This document shows positions 34,926 through 44,436 of a stretch of 64,000 nt of DNA, one piece after another (position 1 is the stretch's first letter; each line of letters opens with the position of its first letter). Below the pieces are notes generated by a model. The model saw only the letters and a list, made by a program, of their open reading frames with translations. It was not told where the DNA came from and ran no database searches. This DNA comes from an uncultured Sunxiuqinia sp. GTDB taxonomy: Bacteria > Bacteroidota > Bacteroidia > Bacteroidales > Prolixibacteraceae. A program made the translations under genes and the position numbers. The stretch is from the NCBI RefSeq assembly GCF_947495665.1, contig NZ_CANLZV010000002.1, positions 496,001 through 560,000 of the forward strand, written 5' to 3'.

Positions 34926-36098
34926 ATGACAACCAACAGACCTCTCATAAACAAATACTTAAAAAAGATCACCAGCAGCAGACATTTTGTGAAGTCGAAG
35001 ATCAGCTGTGACTTACTAAATTACCTGACTGAAGCTACGCTGGAGGGTAAAAATCCGAAGGAATTTACCATTGGTGTTGAACTTTTTGGCAAAAAGTACG
35101 ACGATAATGACAAGCAGGATTCCAACATCCGTGTTTACATTCATAATGTTCGCAAAAAACTAAAAGACTATTACGCCCATGAGGGTAGCAAGGATTCTCT
35201 GATCTTTGTAGTCGAAAAAGGAAAATACCGGGTTCGTTTTGACTCGCGAAAAGACCACCGTAAACCCGTCAAGTATGTTTTTCTGACCCCTTTCCTGATT
35301 TGCCTGACGGCATTGATTGTCCTGAGTTACTTCTTTATGAAACAAAAAGGGCAAAACACCAATCCGTGGAAGGAACTTCCGATTTGGCAAACCTTTGCTG
35401 AAAACGAAAAGCCAACCTTGCTGGTATTGGGCGACTACTTTGTTTTTTCAGGCCAGCTACCCACCGGAAATGTTGGCGTTTATCGTGATTTCAGCATCAA
35501 CTCCGAAGTTGAATTTGAACATCTTTTGGATAAAAATCCGGACTTGGTTTTTAGCCTGTCCAAATCGCACCTGACCTACTTATCAAAAATGGCCGCCTTT
35601 TGCCAAAGCCACATCTACAAGGTTTTTGCGCAAACGGATGCCTCCATTCAGGTCAAGCTTTCATCGGATTTACAGCCTGATGATTTGAAAAATAACAACA
35701 TTATTTTTGTAGGTAACTATAAAAACATGGGCTTATTCGAAAACATTATAAACGACATCAACTTCTCGTTTGGTGTTGGCAGCACGACGAAACAGTTTAT
35801 TTTTTCCAGTGATCCCTGTGCTGAGATTTACCAGCCCAACAACAGCAGCAGCAAGGAGAAGGATTATGCCCTGGTTATCAACACCGAAGGTTATGCCGGC
35901 AACCGCTTACTGCTTTTTCTTTCCACCCAGGATATCGGCAATATTTCGGTGGTTGACCAGCTGACTGACCCGGATTATTTGGGACAACTGGTGGCTGAAA
36001 AGCCAGAACACGTTGATCCGGAAAACTTTAAAGCCCTTTACCAGGTAGAAGGCATTAATAAAACAGATTTGTCGTTTGAATTAATTCGAATGGAATAA
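34926..36098 (+). CDS. Membrane-tethered winged-helix regulator (ToxR/CadC-like layout)
   Basis: The ATG at 34926 is chosen because upstream in-frame residues would cover the promoter. The 390 residues comprise a cytoplasmic winged-helix-like domain (about 1-105, with QDSNIRVYIHNVRKKLKDYY and VVEKGKYRVRF), one membrane segment (about 118-138) and a 240-residue extracytoplasmic domain of no recognised family (LLVLGDYFVFSG near 160, NIIFVGNYKNMG near 262). Such proteins bind DNA while sensing a periplasmic signal. It ends 2 bp before an SSS symporter gene, so it probably controls uptake of the symporter's substrate and perhaps the divergent 3-keto-sugar operon. Confidence 0.78.
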   Translation: MTTNRPLINKYLKKITSSRHFVKSKISCDLLNYLTEATLEGKNPKEFTIGVELFGKKYDDNDKQDSNIRVYIHNVRKKLKDYYAHEGSKDSLIFVVEKGKYRVRFDSRKDHRKPVKYVFLTPFLICLTALIVLSYFFMKQKGQNTNPWKELPIWQTFAENEKPTLLVLGDYFVFSGQLPTGNVGVYRDFSINSEVEFEHLLDKNPDLVFSLSKSHLTYLSKMAAFCQSHIYKVFAQTDASIQVKLSSDLQPDDLKNNNIIFVGNYKNMGLFENIINDINFSFGVGSTTKQFIFSSDPCAEIYQPNNSSSKEKDYALVINTEGYAGNRLLLFLSTQDIGNISVVDQLTDPDYLGQLVAEKPEHVDPENFKALYQVEGINKTDLSFELIRME

Positions 36099-36100
36099 CT

Positions 36101-37450
36101 ATGAAAGTGGCCATCCTCATTATCTATTTCGCTTTTATTATCGGCTTAGGCATTTATTCCTGGCTCAAAATCAAACAACCTACCGATTACTTCATTGCCG
36201 GGAAACGCTCCGGATTCTGGCAGGTATCCGGAAGCTTGCTGGCTACTGTTCTTGGAGGATCGGCTATTTTAGGCACCGTCAACCTGACCAAGGATCAAAG
36301 CTGGGCCGCTGCCTGGTATTTAGTGGCAGCCTCCTTGGGGCTGTGGCTTTTGGTGCCTTTGGTAGGCAAAGTCAACCGGCTGGGTAAATACACGCTCACC
36401 AACCTGGTTGGGCAGTTTTATGGCGAAACCGCCCGAAAAACGGCCTCAGTCATCATCCCCATCGCCTGGGTTGGAATTGTAGCTGCACAAATCATTGCAT
36501 CGGCCAAAATACTGTTTAGCTTTTTCAACCTGCCCTACGAAACCGGGGTATTGCTTTCTGGTACTGTTTTTATCTTATACACCTTGATTGGCGGACAAAT
36601 CTCCATCATTAAAACCGACCTGTTCCAATCGTTCATCATTCTTTTTGGTGTTATCCTAACTGCTTTCCTTTTATGGAATGCGCCCGAACAGGTTCCGGCC
36701 TTTAGTCAATCCTTTCCTTTCAACCCTCAATTTTCTCCAATTGACCTGCTGATTTTAGTCCTGACTTTTTCCAGCACGTTTGTCGTTGGCCCCGACATTT
36801 ATTCACGTGTTTTCTGTGCCAAAGATGAAAAAACAGCGCGAAAAAGCGTTCGGATTGTTGCCGCCGTCTTGCTTCCATTTGCTTTCATTCTTGCGTATAT
36901 CGGGGTCTTCGCATTCAGTCACCTCCCCAAAGGACAGCTGGAAGAGTCGGCAGCCTTGATTGAAATCATTAACTTGTATTTGCCCGACTGGATTGCCGGC
37001 GTGATGGCGGCAGCCCTATTGTCAGCCGTCCTTTCATCGGCCGATACCACCTTGCTTACTTCTTCCATGATTTTAAGCGAACTGATTCACCCTGACATCA
37101 ACAACGCGCGCTCTCTGAAAAACACACGCTTTTTCATCTTGCTTTGTGGCATCATCAGTATCCTGCTGGCCCTCAAGGTTACTTCCATCATTGGTACCTT
37201 GCTATTGGCGCTGGCCTTTTATTCAGGGGCTTTTATTGTTCCCCTGGTTGCGGCGCTCACCAATCTTAAAGTTAACAAGCGGCTCAGTATCTGGGCCATG
37301 ATTATTGGCGGCCTTGTTGCGCTAAGCGGAAAACTGGCCATTGGGTTCTGGGAAAATAACTATGGAAACTGGATTATCATATCAGCCTTTGCCGTAAACG
37401 CCCTTATTTTGGCTATTCCTGAGAACAAGCAAATTTCCGCTAATAAGTAA
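36101..37450 (+). CDS. SSS-family sodium:solute symporter
   Basis: The 449-residue protein has about 13 membrane segments and family motifs such as PTDYFIAGKRSGFWQ near the N-terminus and a VLSSADTTLLTSS segment near 315. It couples Na+ entry to uptake of an organic solute, probably a sugar or sugar acid given the neighbouring operon. It starts 2 bp after the membrane regulator, so the two are cotranscribed. It is slightly shorter than sugar-specific SGLT members (about 500-550). Confidence 0.88.
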   Translation: MKVAILIIYFAFIIGLGIYSWLKIKQPTDYFIAGKRSGFWQVSGSLLATVLGGSAILGTVNLTKDQSWAAAWYLVAASLGLWLLVPLVGKVNRLGKYTLTNLVGQFYGETARKTASVIIPIAWVGIVAAQIIASAKILFSFFNLPYETGVLLSGTVFILYTLIGGQISIIKTDLFQSFIILFGVILTAFLLWNAPEQVPAFSQSFPFNPQFSPIDLLILVLTFSSTFVVGPDIYSRVFCAKDEKTARKSVRIVAAVLLPFAFILAYIGVFAFSHLPKGQLEESAALIEIINLYLPDWIAGVMAAALLSAVLSSADTTLLTSSMILSELIHPDINNARSLKNTRFFILLCGIISILLALKVTSIIGTLLLALAFYSGAFIVPLVAALTNLKVNKRLSIWAMIIGGLVALSGKLAIGFWENNYGNWIIISAFAVNALILAIPENKQISANK

Positions 37451-37755
37451 GTTTTTTTGCCGGCTGCTGCTCAAAAGCTTAAACCATTATTTCATCTTGC
37501 AATTGGGCTTGTTTCTCCCTTCAATTCTGATTGTTTGACGAAAATTGTTTTATCCAGCCGGTGAGAATTATACATTTATCGTGTAATTTATATCTTTGTA
37601 TGCTTTCAAAATATGGCGGGGTAAAAGCCTGACGATTTTAATCATCTTAAAAAACACCCCGGCTACACAATGAAAACAAAGCACATTCAAAGCTTACAAA
37701 GCACCAGAAGATCAAACTGTTTTGAAGTTATTTTGACAACAAAAAATACAGACAA
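37451..37755. promoter_or_regulatory. Intergenic region with dapB promoter
   Basis: TATCTTTG (37591-37598) fits the -7 consensus TAnnTTTG. It would give a leader of about 150 nt before dapB, long enough for a regulatory structure, but no lysine riboswitch or other known fold was recognised. Confidence 0.4.
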
Positions 37756-38472
37756 ATGAAAATTGCATTAATTGGTTACGGAAGAATGGGTAAAGCGATT
37801 GAAGCCATTGCCAAAGAGCGTGGACACGAAATTGTTTTAACCATTGATATGGACAACCAAGACGAGCTCACGGTAGAAAATCTAAAAAAAGCTGATGCCG
37901 CGATTGAATTTACCATTCCGGCTTCGGCGCTCAATAATTATAAAACTTGTTTTGCCAGTGGAATTCCCGTTGTTAGCGGAACAACAGGCTGGCTGGACAA
38001 AAAAGCCGAAGTGCTGGAAGAAATGAAAAAGCAGGACGGAACCTTCTTTTATGCTTCTAACTTCAGCCTTGGGGTTAACTTGTTTTTTGCCCTGAACAAG
38101 AAGTTGGCTGAACTCATGAAAAACCGTACTGAATACGATGTTAGTATGGAAGAAGTTCACCATACAAAAAAACTGGATGCTCCAAGCGGAACTGCCATTA
38201 CTCTGGCTGAAGACCTGTTTGAAGCCTATCCTGGAAAAGACAGCTGGACCCTGGACGCTCCTCAATCGGCTAATGAATTGCATATTGAAGCCATTCGGGA
38301 AGGTGACGTTCCTGGAATTCACCGGGTGAAATATGAATCCGAGATTGACTATATTGAAATTGAGCACAGTGCGAAAAGCCGGCATGGTTTTGCCTTAGGG
38401 GCCGTGTTAGCTGCCGAATTCAGTGTCGGCAAGAAAGGGCTGGTCAGCATGAATGATCTTTTAAACCTCTAA
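37756..38472 (+). CDS. dapB: 4-hydroxy-tetrahydrodipicolinate reductase
   Basis: DapB reduces 4-hydroxy-tetrahydrodipicolinate with NAD(P)H in lysine and diaminopimelate synthesis. The 238-residue protein has the N-terminal IGYGRMGKAIEAIA Rossmann motif and the substrate/catalytic signature EVHHTKKLDAPSGTA near 132, and ends with the conserved C-terminal helix. It is followed 15 bp later by lepB, a pairing common in Bacteroidota. Confidence 0.95.
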   Translation: MKIALIGYGRMGKAIEAIAKERGHEIVLTIDMDNQDELTVENLKKADAAIEFTIPASALNNYKTCFASGIPVVSGTTGWLDKKAEVLEEMKKQDGTFFYASNFSLGVNLFFALNKKLAELMKNRTEYDVSMEEVHHTKKLDAPSGTAITLAEDLFEAYPGKDSWTLDAPQSANELHIEAIREGDVPGIHRVKYESEIDYIEIEHSAKSRHGFALGAVLAAEFSVGKKGLVSMNDLLNL

Positions 38473-38487
38473 CATACCTAAAAACTG

Positions 38488-39828
38488 ATGAGAGAAATTT
38501 TAACGAACAAATGGTTCAAGTTCATCGTGGTTGCCCTGCTTTACAGTCTCTGGGTGATTTGGATGACAAGCTACTGGTGGCTTATAGGCCTGGTGATTAT
38601 TTTTGATATATACATCACCAAAAAGGTACATTGGGCCTTTTGGAAAAAGAAAAACCCGCCTGACGGGAAACAAACAAAAGTGGTTGAATGGGTTGATGCC
38701 ATCATTTTTGCAGTGATAGCTGCCACTTTTATCCGCATGTTTTTTATTGAAGCTTACACCATCCCAACTTCATCCATGGAAAAATCGATGCTTGTTGGCG
38801 ATTTCCTTTTTGTAAGTAAAACATCGTACGGGCCCAAACTGCCCAATACGCCCCTCTCGTTTCCGTTTGTGCATCACACCATGCCGCTTTCAAAAACGAA
38901 AAAATCCTACGTTGAATGGATTCAGAATCCATACAAGCGTATGGCAGGATTTGGCGATGTAAAGAACAACGACGTTGTTGTTTTCAACTTTCCGCATGGC
39001 GATACAGTGGCGCTAAACATGCCTACTCAGGATTATTACCAACTGATACGCAGCTATGGTCGCGACCGGATTTGGAATGATGAGCGTACGTTTGGGAAAA
39101 TCATCAGCCGACCAGTAGACAAGCGTGAAAATTACATCAAACGCTGTGTTGGAATTCCTGGCGATGTATTGGAACTGAAAGAGGGTGAGTTGTATGTAAA
39201 TGGCAAACCTCAAACCGATTTCCCCGGCGTGCAATACGATTACATCATTACCACAAACGGAACTCCGATTAATCCACGGGTACTTGAGGATATTGGCATT
39301 TCCAAAGCCGACCAACAGGTTTTTTCCGGTTCGCAATACCTTTATCCTTTAACGGATGAATACCTTGAGAAACTGGAAAAACTAAACAACATAACTTCCA
39401 TTAAACGGGTAAATATGCCTGCAGGCAACTGGGACCAGAATATTTTCCCGCACAGTGCCAACTTCAAGTGGAATGTGGACAATTTTGGGCCACTGACCAT
39501 TCCCCAAAAAGGAGCAACGGTTAACCTGACCATCGAAAACCTGCCCCTTTACGAACGGATTATTGGTCTGTATGAAAATCACGACCTCAGCGTAAAAGAC
39601 AGTACCATTTACATTGACGGCGTAGCCACAGACAACTATACGTTTGAAATGGATTACTACTGGATGATGGGCGACAACCGACACAATTCGGCAGATTCCC
39701 GCTACTGGGGATTTGTTCCTGAAGATCACGTTGTTGGAAAAGCTGTTTTCATCTGGCTTTCGCTGGACAAGGAAAAGAGTTTGCCAGGAAGTATTCGCTG
39801 GAAAAGACTATTTTCGTTTGTACATTAA
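38488..39828 (+). CDS. lepB: Signal peptidase I
   Basis: The 446-residue enzyme has two N-terminal membrane segments, the catalytic Ser in IPTSSMEKSMLVGD (about 94), the catalytic Lys in KRCVGIPGDV, and the conserved MGDNRHNSADSRYWG near 395. The long insertion between the Lys box and the GDN box is usual for Bacteroidota enzymes, which exceed 400 residues against about 320 in Escherichia coli. It removes signal peptides at the periplasmic face. A strong terminator follows. Confidence 0.95.
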   Translation: MREILTNKWFKFIVVALLYSLWVIWMTSYWWLIGLVIIFDIYITKKVHWAFWKKKNPPDGKQTKVVEWVDAIIFAVIAATFIRMFFIEAYTIPTSSMEKSMLVGDFLFVSKTSYGPKLPNTPLSFPFVHHTMPLSKTKKSYVEWIQNPYKRMAGFGDVKNNDVVVFNFPHGDTVALNMPTQDYYQLIRSYGRDRIWNDERTFGKIISRPVDKRENYIKRCVGIPGDVLELKEGELYVNGKPQTDFPGVQYDYIITTNGTPINPRVLEDIGISKADQQVFSGSQYLYPLTDEYLEKLEKLNNITSIKRVNMPAGNWDQNIFPHSANFKWNVDNFGPLTIPQKGATVNLTIENLPLYERIIGLYENHDLSVKDSTIYIDGVATDNYTFEMDYYWMMGDNRHNSADSRYWGFVPEDHVVGKAVFIWLSLDKEKSLPGSIRWKRLFSFVH

Positions 39829-39845
39829 ACAAAACGTTTAGGACT

Positions 39846-39886
39846 AAAAAAGGATAGTGAAGATTTGCTTCATTATCCTTTTTTTT
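39846..39886 (+). terminator. Rho-independent terminator after lepB
   Basis: AAAAAGGATAGTGAAG pairs with CTTCATTATCCTTTTT around a short loop (one mismatch) and runs into eight T. It ends the dapB-lepB unit. Confidence 0.88.
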
Positions 39887-39911
39887 CGTAATTTCCCTCA
39901 AAACAAAGCAT

Positions 39912-40241
39912 ATGTCTGCAGGAATTATTTTTTTATTGATACTAGCTTTATTGCTGGTCATTTTCACCTTACAGAATCCAACAACCATCGATCTGCATGT
40001 CTTTTTCTGGAATGTACAGGAGGTTTCTTTGGTACTGGCACTAATCGTTTGTTTAATACTGGGGGTTGTTCTGGCCTTTCTGCTCAGCTATCCTAAAATA
40101 TGGAAGCTGAAAAGCCAACTGAAAGAAAAACAAAAAAGAATCAAGGAACTGGAGCAAAATGTGTCAGCACCGGCCGAAAAACCGCACATTGAAGGCATTG
40201 AGATGACCGACGATAACAACGAAAGTTTCTTTAAGGAGTAA
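39912..40241 (+). CDS. LapA-domain inner-membrane protein
   Basis: The 109-residue protein has two membrane segments (about 4-23 and 38-60) and a C-terminal coiled-coil (KSQLKEKQKRIKELEQNV), matching the lipopolysaccharide assembly protein A domain (DUF1049). In Proteobacteria LapA helps control LPS synthesis; the role in Bacteroidota is not established. It is 5 bp upstream of the WbqC gene, so an operon is likely. Confidence 0.82.
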   Translation: MSAGIIFLLILALLLVIFTLQNPTTIDLHVFFWNVQEVSLVLALIVCLILGVVLAFLLSYPKIWKLKSQLKEKQKRIKELEQNVSAPAEKPHIEGIEMTDDNNESFFKE

Positions 40242-40246
40242 GGGGA

Positions 40247-40891
40247 ATGATAACACCTGATATTTTACTAAGCACAGCGTATTTTCCACCTGTGCAGTAC
40301 CTTTCTAAATTGATAGCGCATCCAACCATTTGGATTGAAACAGCTGAAAACTTTACCAAGCAAACCTATCGGAATCGGACTGTGATTTTAGCTGCGAATG
40401 GACCGGAATCATTGATCTTTCCGGTTGAAAAAGGACGAAGCCGAAAGCAGTTGATTAAAGATATTCGGATTTCGTACGACACCAATTGGCAGCATATCCA
40501 TTGGCAAGCTATTGTTTCGGCTTACCAGTCGTCGCCATTTTTTGAAGTGCTTCAGGATGATTTTCGACCCTTTTTTGAAAAGCAATATGACTTTCTGCTC
40601 GATTTTAACCAGGAGATTCTTAAAACTGTACTCGATATTCTGGAGTTGAATCCAAACCTAAAACTAACGGAAGATTTTGAGGAAGTGCCAGACAACTACC
40701 TGAATTTCCGGGAAGGCATTCACCCTAAACCACAAAAGGCCCTTCCCGACCCGCAATTTAAGGCGCAAACCTACACCCAGGTTTTTGATGACAAATTTGG
40801 GTTTACACCCAACCTTAGCTGTTTAGACTTGCTTTTTAACTGTGGATCAGAAAGCTACGAAGTGTTGCTCAAAAGTATTCAGACCGACTGA
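40247..40891 (+). CDS. WbqC family protein
   Basis: The 214-residue protein opens with STAYFPPVQYLSKLIAHP and contains QTYRNRTVILAANGPESLIFPV, diagnostic of the WbqC family found in polysaccharide loci and, in Bacteroidota, in core genomes next to lepB. The biochemical activity is not firmly known. Its 3' end overlaps the convergent NUDIX gene by 13 bp. Confidence 0.88.
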   Translation: MITPDILLSTAYFPPVQYLSKLIAHPTIWIETAENFTKQTYRNRTVILAANGPESLIFPVEKGRSRKQLIKDIRISYDTNWQHIHWQAIVSAYQSSPFFEVLQDDFRPFFEKQYDFLLDFNQEILKTVLDILELNPNLKLTEDFEEVPDNYLNFREGIHPKPQKALPDPQFKAQTYTQVFDDKFGFTPNLSCLDLLFNCGSESYEVLLKSIQTD

Positions 40892-41316
40892 CCCAGTAAG
40901 CGCAAAAAGTCGAGAATAATATCAGCATGATCAAAAGCCAGTTCCGGCAATTGATCCAGCTTAAACCAGGCGGCTTCGGCAGCATCATCGCCGCCTTTAA
41001 CCTCGGCATCAGGCTCTACAAATCCATAAAAAATAACAGAAAGCGTACGTCCTCTCGGATCGCGATCTACCCGATCGTATACCCGGAATTGCTCCAAAAG
41101 CCCCACCTCCAGGCCAGTTTCTTCCTTCAGCTCCCGCTTACAGGCATCCGCCAGCAATTCATCCATTTCCACAAAACCGCCCGGTAAAGCCCAGTGGTTT
41201 CGATACGGATCGATTGCCCGACGAACAAGTAAAATTTCTGCGGTTTTCTTTTTCAGAATAAGTGCATCAGTAGTAACTGATGGCCTCGGGTATTTGTAAG
41301 TATAACTTGCTGTCAT
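40879..41316 (-). CDS. NUDIX hydrolase
   Basis: The 145-residue protein carries a perfect Nudix box (G-x5-E-x7-REL-x-EE-x-GL in GFVEMDELLADACKRELKEE and following residues, about 47-70). It hydrolyses a nucleoside diphosphate linked to another moiety, with Mg2+ at the box Glu residues. The N-terminus RPSVTTDALILKKKTAEILL resembles Bacteroidota members related to the NrtR/ADP-ribose group, but there is no regulator domain. Substrate unknown. Confidence 0.88.
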   Translation of the reverse strand: MTASYTYKYPRPSVTTDALILKKKTAEILLVRRAIDPYRNHWALPGGFVEMDELLADACKRELKEETGLEVGLLEQFRVYDRVDRDPRGRTLSVIFYGFVEPDAEVKGGDDAAEAAWFKLDQLPELAFDHADIILDFLRLLGQSV

Positions 41317-41367
41317 TTTTTATGAAATTGGTCAAGACCAAGCTGTCCATCGACAGGCCTTGATTGG

Positions 41368-42174
41368 TTAGTCAATTATCCGTTTCATTACGCGCATTTT
41401 GTGCGAATAGCGCTTGGTCTCTACGTTGAAGATGCCAAACTGGTCTACATTATCAATCCGGACTTTCCCGGAAGAGTGAATGATTTTGTTCTTTTCCCAG
41501 ATAATTCCCACATGAATAATGTTGCCTTCTTCGTCATCAAAAAACGCCAAATCGCCAGGCAGAGCTTCTTCCACAAACGAAAAAGCCGTTCCACAATGAA
41601 CTTGCTGACTGGCATCGCGGGGCAACTGGATGCCGGCTTGTTTGTAAATTATCTGAATCAAGCCGGAGCAATCAATTCCAAAAGGCGAACGCCCGCCCCA
41701 TAAATAAGGCACATTAAAATACATTAAGGCTTGCTGAATGATCAACTTTCGCTCATCAGCTGGTTGTTGATACATGAATTTTCCATTCATCTGATAAACA
41801 TCCCGATTAATCGAAAATTCTTTTTTGTAGGGCCGCCAGCAGGGCAAAGTACTACCTGCCACAATCATCATGTTTTGTTCGCCCTCTGTTGGAATGAGGT
41901 TGAAAATGTCAGTGCAAATAGCAAAAGGAGAGTTAATTACCTTCAGGTAGGCCCGCTCATTTAACTCGGTAATCATTTTTTGGTCAACCCATCCTTCATA
42001 GCCATCATAGCCCATGGTAATCCGACACCAGCCCATAAATTGTTCATGTACTTCAAAATGTTCCCCAAACAATACCTGGCTGGTCATTTCACTTCGTTCG
42101 GAGGGGTCTTTGCGCAAGGGTATGATACTTAGTCCGGAAATTCCGTAATTCATTTGTTTTTTATTACTTTTCAT
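41368..42174 (-). CDS. NlpC/P60 (C40) peptidase with SH3 domain
   Basis: The 268-residue protein has an N-terminal bacterial SH3 domain (about 10-125) and a C-terminal NlpC/P60 domain with the catalytic Cys in PFGIDCSGLIQIIYKQAG (about 166) and His in GNIIHVGIIW. Such enzymes cleave gamma-D-Glu-diaminopimelate bonds in murein peptides. No signal peptide is visible, so it may act in recycling of imported muropeptides. An alternative start is the Met at 42153. Confidence 0.87.
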   Translation of the reverse strand: MKSNKKQMNYGISGLSIIPLRKDPSERSEMTSQVLFGEHFEVHEQFMGWCRITMGYDGYEGWVDQKMITELNERAYLKVINSPFAICTDIFNLIPTEGEQNMMIVAGSTLPCWRPYKKEFSINRDVYQMNGKFMYQQPADERKLIIQQALMYFNVPYLWGGRSPFGIDCSGLIQIIYKQAGIQLPRDASQQVHCGTAFSFVEEALPGDLAFFDDEEGNIIHVGIIWEKNKIIHSSGKVRIDNVDQFGIFNVETKRYSHKMRVMKRIID

Positions 42175-42337
42175 ACCAACATGTTACCTGCCAATCCGAA
42201 GTGTACCGGACTCTTTGTGGAGGAGAAATATTTTCTCATGGCAAGTTTCATGAAAGAAATTACTAATTTTAAGAGTTCAAATATAACTCTTCAAGACTAG
42301 TTTTGGGTAGTCTTTGAAAGCCTTTAAAAAAGTATTT

Positions 42338-44404
42338 ATGAAAAAGTTATTAACGCGCCTGGCCCGCTATTACCACTTTTTTTACATCGCCTTCGTATTT
42401 ATCGCAACTGTTTTTCTGCTTTATTTAATTATTCCCGGTGAAAGTCGGTTTAAATATGAGTTTCAGAAAAATGCTCCCTGGCGACATGAAACCTTGGTAG
42501 CTCCGTTTAACTTTGCGATTTTAAAGGGTGAAGAAGAGGTAAAACTTGAGCAGGACTCCGTTAAACGCCAATACATTCCTTATTTAAAGGTTGATACCCT
42601 GCAGGGCATTGCCCAAACAAACAACCTGGCCAAGGTGCTAAAGAATTACCAGGTTGATTCTACCGCAATTCAAAATCTGACCCAATTTTTATCGGACCTT
42701 TACCAGACCGGGCTGATTGAACAGGCACCGGCAAATCATCCGGCGCTAACCAATAAACAGGAAGTCATTTTAATTCAGGATAAGGTTGCCACGCGGGTGC
42801 CCATCTCCGAACTTTATACGCTAAAATCGGCCTACCAAGGACTGAGCGACACCGTTCGCGCCAGCATTGGTGATCGCTTTGAAACCTTTAATCAGGCTGT
42901 TAACCTGAGTGACTTTCTCATTGCGAATGCAACCTATGATGAAGCACTAAATACCAGCGAACTACAAAAACAACTGAATGAAGTTTCCATCACACAAGGC
43001 ATGGTTCAAACCGGTGAACGAATTATTTTTAAAGGAGATATTGTTACGCCTGACAAATTTGTGATTCTGGATTCATTGAAGAAGACCTACGAAACCAAGC
43101 GCGGACAAAATATTGAACGCTACCTTTTAATAATTGGAAAGGTAATCCTGATTATTTCCTGCTTGCTGGTTCTTATTTTCTATCTCTACCATTTCAGGCC
43201 CGAGATCTTTAATCAGAAACGACGCCTGAGTTTTATTCTTGTCATGATCGTACTGATGGTTTTCACTTCGCGTTTTGTGAACGACCGCGATTTTATTGAC
43301 TTGTATCTAGTTCCTTTGGCTATTCTACCAATCCTACTACGCATTTTCTTCGATTCGCGGACGGCCATTTTCGCCCTGCTGGTAACCTCGCTCCTGATCG
43401 GTTATTTCGCCCCCAATAATTTCGAGTATATTTTCTTGAATCAAGTTGCCGGCATTATTGCTGTTTTTAGTTTGGATAAACTGCATCGCCGATCACATTT
43501 GATCCTCACTGCCATCTGGGTGTTTTTCAGCTATGCTGTGGTTTTCTTGGCTCTTAGCATGATTCAGGAAGGCAATATTGAGTCTATCCCCTGGCAAGAA
43601 TTGCAGTGGTTTGGCGGCAATGCACTACTTATTTTATTAGCTTATCCGTTGATTTACATTTTTGAAAAGTTATTTGGCTTTGTATCGGATGTAACACTTA
43701 TGGAGCTTTCAGACACCAATCAGCCTTTGTTGCGTAAACTGGCCCAGGAAGCTCCGGGAACCTTTCAGCATTCCATGCAAATTGCTAATCTGGCTGAAGA
43801 AGTGATTTTACGAATTGGCGGAAATCCGTTTCTGGTTCGCGCTGGTGCGTTGTACCATGACATTGGGAAAACCAACCAACCTGCCTTTTTTGTTGAGAAT
43901 CAGGTGGCAGGAATGAGTCCGCACAGTGGTCTTGACAATAAAGAGAGTGCCAAAATTATTATCGATCATGTTACCCATGGGGTGAAAATTGCCCGCCGTC
44001 ATAAGCTTCCTGAAATGATTATTGATTTTATCAGTAGTCATCATGGCACCACACAAGCCAAGTATTTTTATACCACGTATAAGAACGATCACCCTGACGA
44101 AGATGTTGACCCACGCGAGTTTACTTACCCAGGTCCACCGCCCAAAAGTAAAGAAACCAGCGTGGTTATGCTTACCGATGGTATTGAAGCAGCAGCAAGG
44201 GCCTTAAAGGAAAAAACACAGGACAACCTTCGCGAGTTAATTGAGAAAATGGTTAAGGATAAACTTGAGGCTGGTCAGCTGGAAAACGCTGATTTAACCT
44301 TACGAGATATTCGTATTTTTAAAGATACAATTCTTGAAAAATTGATGAACATTTACCATGTTCGTATTGAATATCCGGAAGAAAAAACTCCGAACAAAAA
44401 GTAA
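42338..44404 (+). CDS. PgpH-type 7TM HD-domain phosphodiesterase
   Basis: The ATG at 42338 is preferred over an upstream TTG. The 688-residue protein has an N-terminal membrane segment, an extracellular 7TMR-HDED domain, seven further membrane segments (about 265-450), and a cytoplasmic HD domain with ALYHDIGKTNQPAFFVEN near 510 and SSHHGTTQAKYFY near 570. Relatives such as PgpH hydrolyse cyclic di-AMP. No cyclic di-AMP cyclase is in the window, so the substrate is taken from the family. Confidence 0.9.
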   Translation: MKKLLTRLARYYHFFYIAFVFIATVFLLYLIIPGESRFKYEFQKNAPWRHETLVAPFNFAILKGEEEVKLEQDSVKRQYIPYLKVDTLQGIAQTNNLAKVLKNYQVDSTAIQNLTQFLSDLYQTGLIEQAPANHPALTNKQEVILIQDKVATRVPISELYTLKSAYQGLSDTVRASIGDRFETFNQAVNLSDFLIANATYDEALNTSELQKQLNEVSITQGMVQTGERIIFKGDIVTPDKFVILDSLKKTYETKRGQNIERYLLIIGKVILIISCLLVLIFYLYHFRPEIFNQKRRLSFILVMIVLMVFTSRFVNDRDFIDLYLVPLAILPILLRIFFDSRTAIFALLVTSLLIGYFAPNNFEYIFLNQVAGIIAVFSLDKLHRRSHLILTAIWVFFSYAVVFLALSMIQEGNIESIPWQELQWFGGNALLILLAYPLIYIFEKLFGFVSDVTLMELSDTNQPLLRKLAQEAPGTFQHSMQIANLAEEVILRIGGNPFLVRAGALYHDIGKTNQPAFFVENQVAGMSPHSGLDNKESAKIIIDHVTHGVKIARRHKLPEMIIDFISSHHGTTQAKYFYTTYKNDHPDEDVDPREFTYPGPPPKSKETSVVMLTDGIEAAARALKEKTQDNLRELIEKMVKDKLEAGQLENADLTLRDIRIFKDTILEKLMNIYHVRIEYPEEKTPNKK

Positions 44405-44436
44405 TTCAACCAAACACACTTTTCCAACTCCTAAAC

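Noticed and set aside
37599-37755. Lysine riboswitch in the dapB leader
   Set aside because: The leader is long enough, but the conserved lysine-riboswitch core was not seen.
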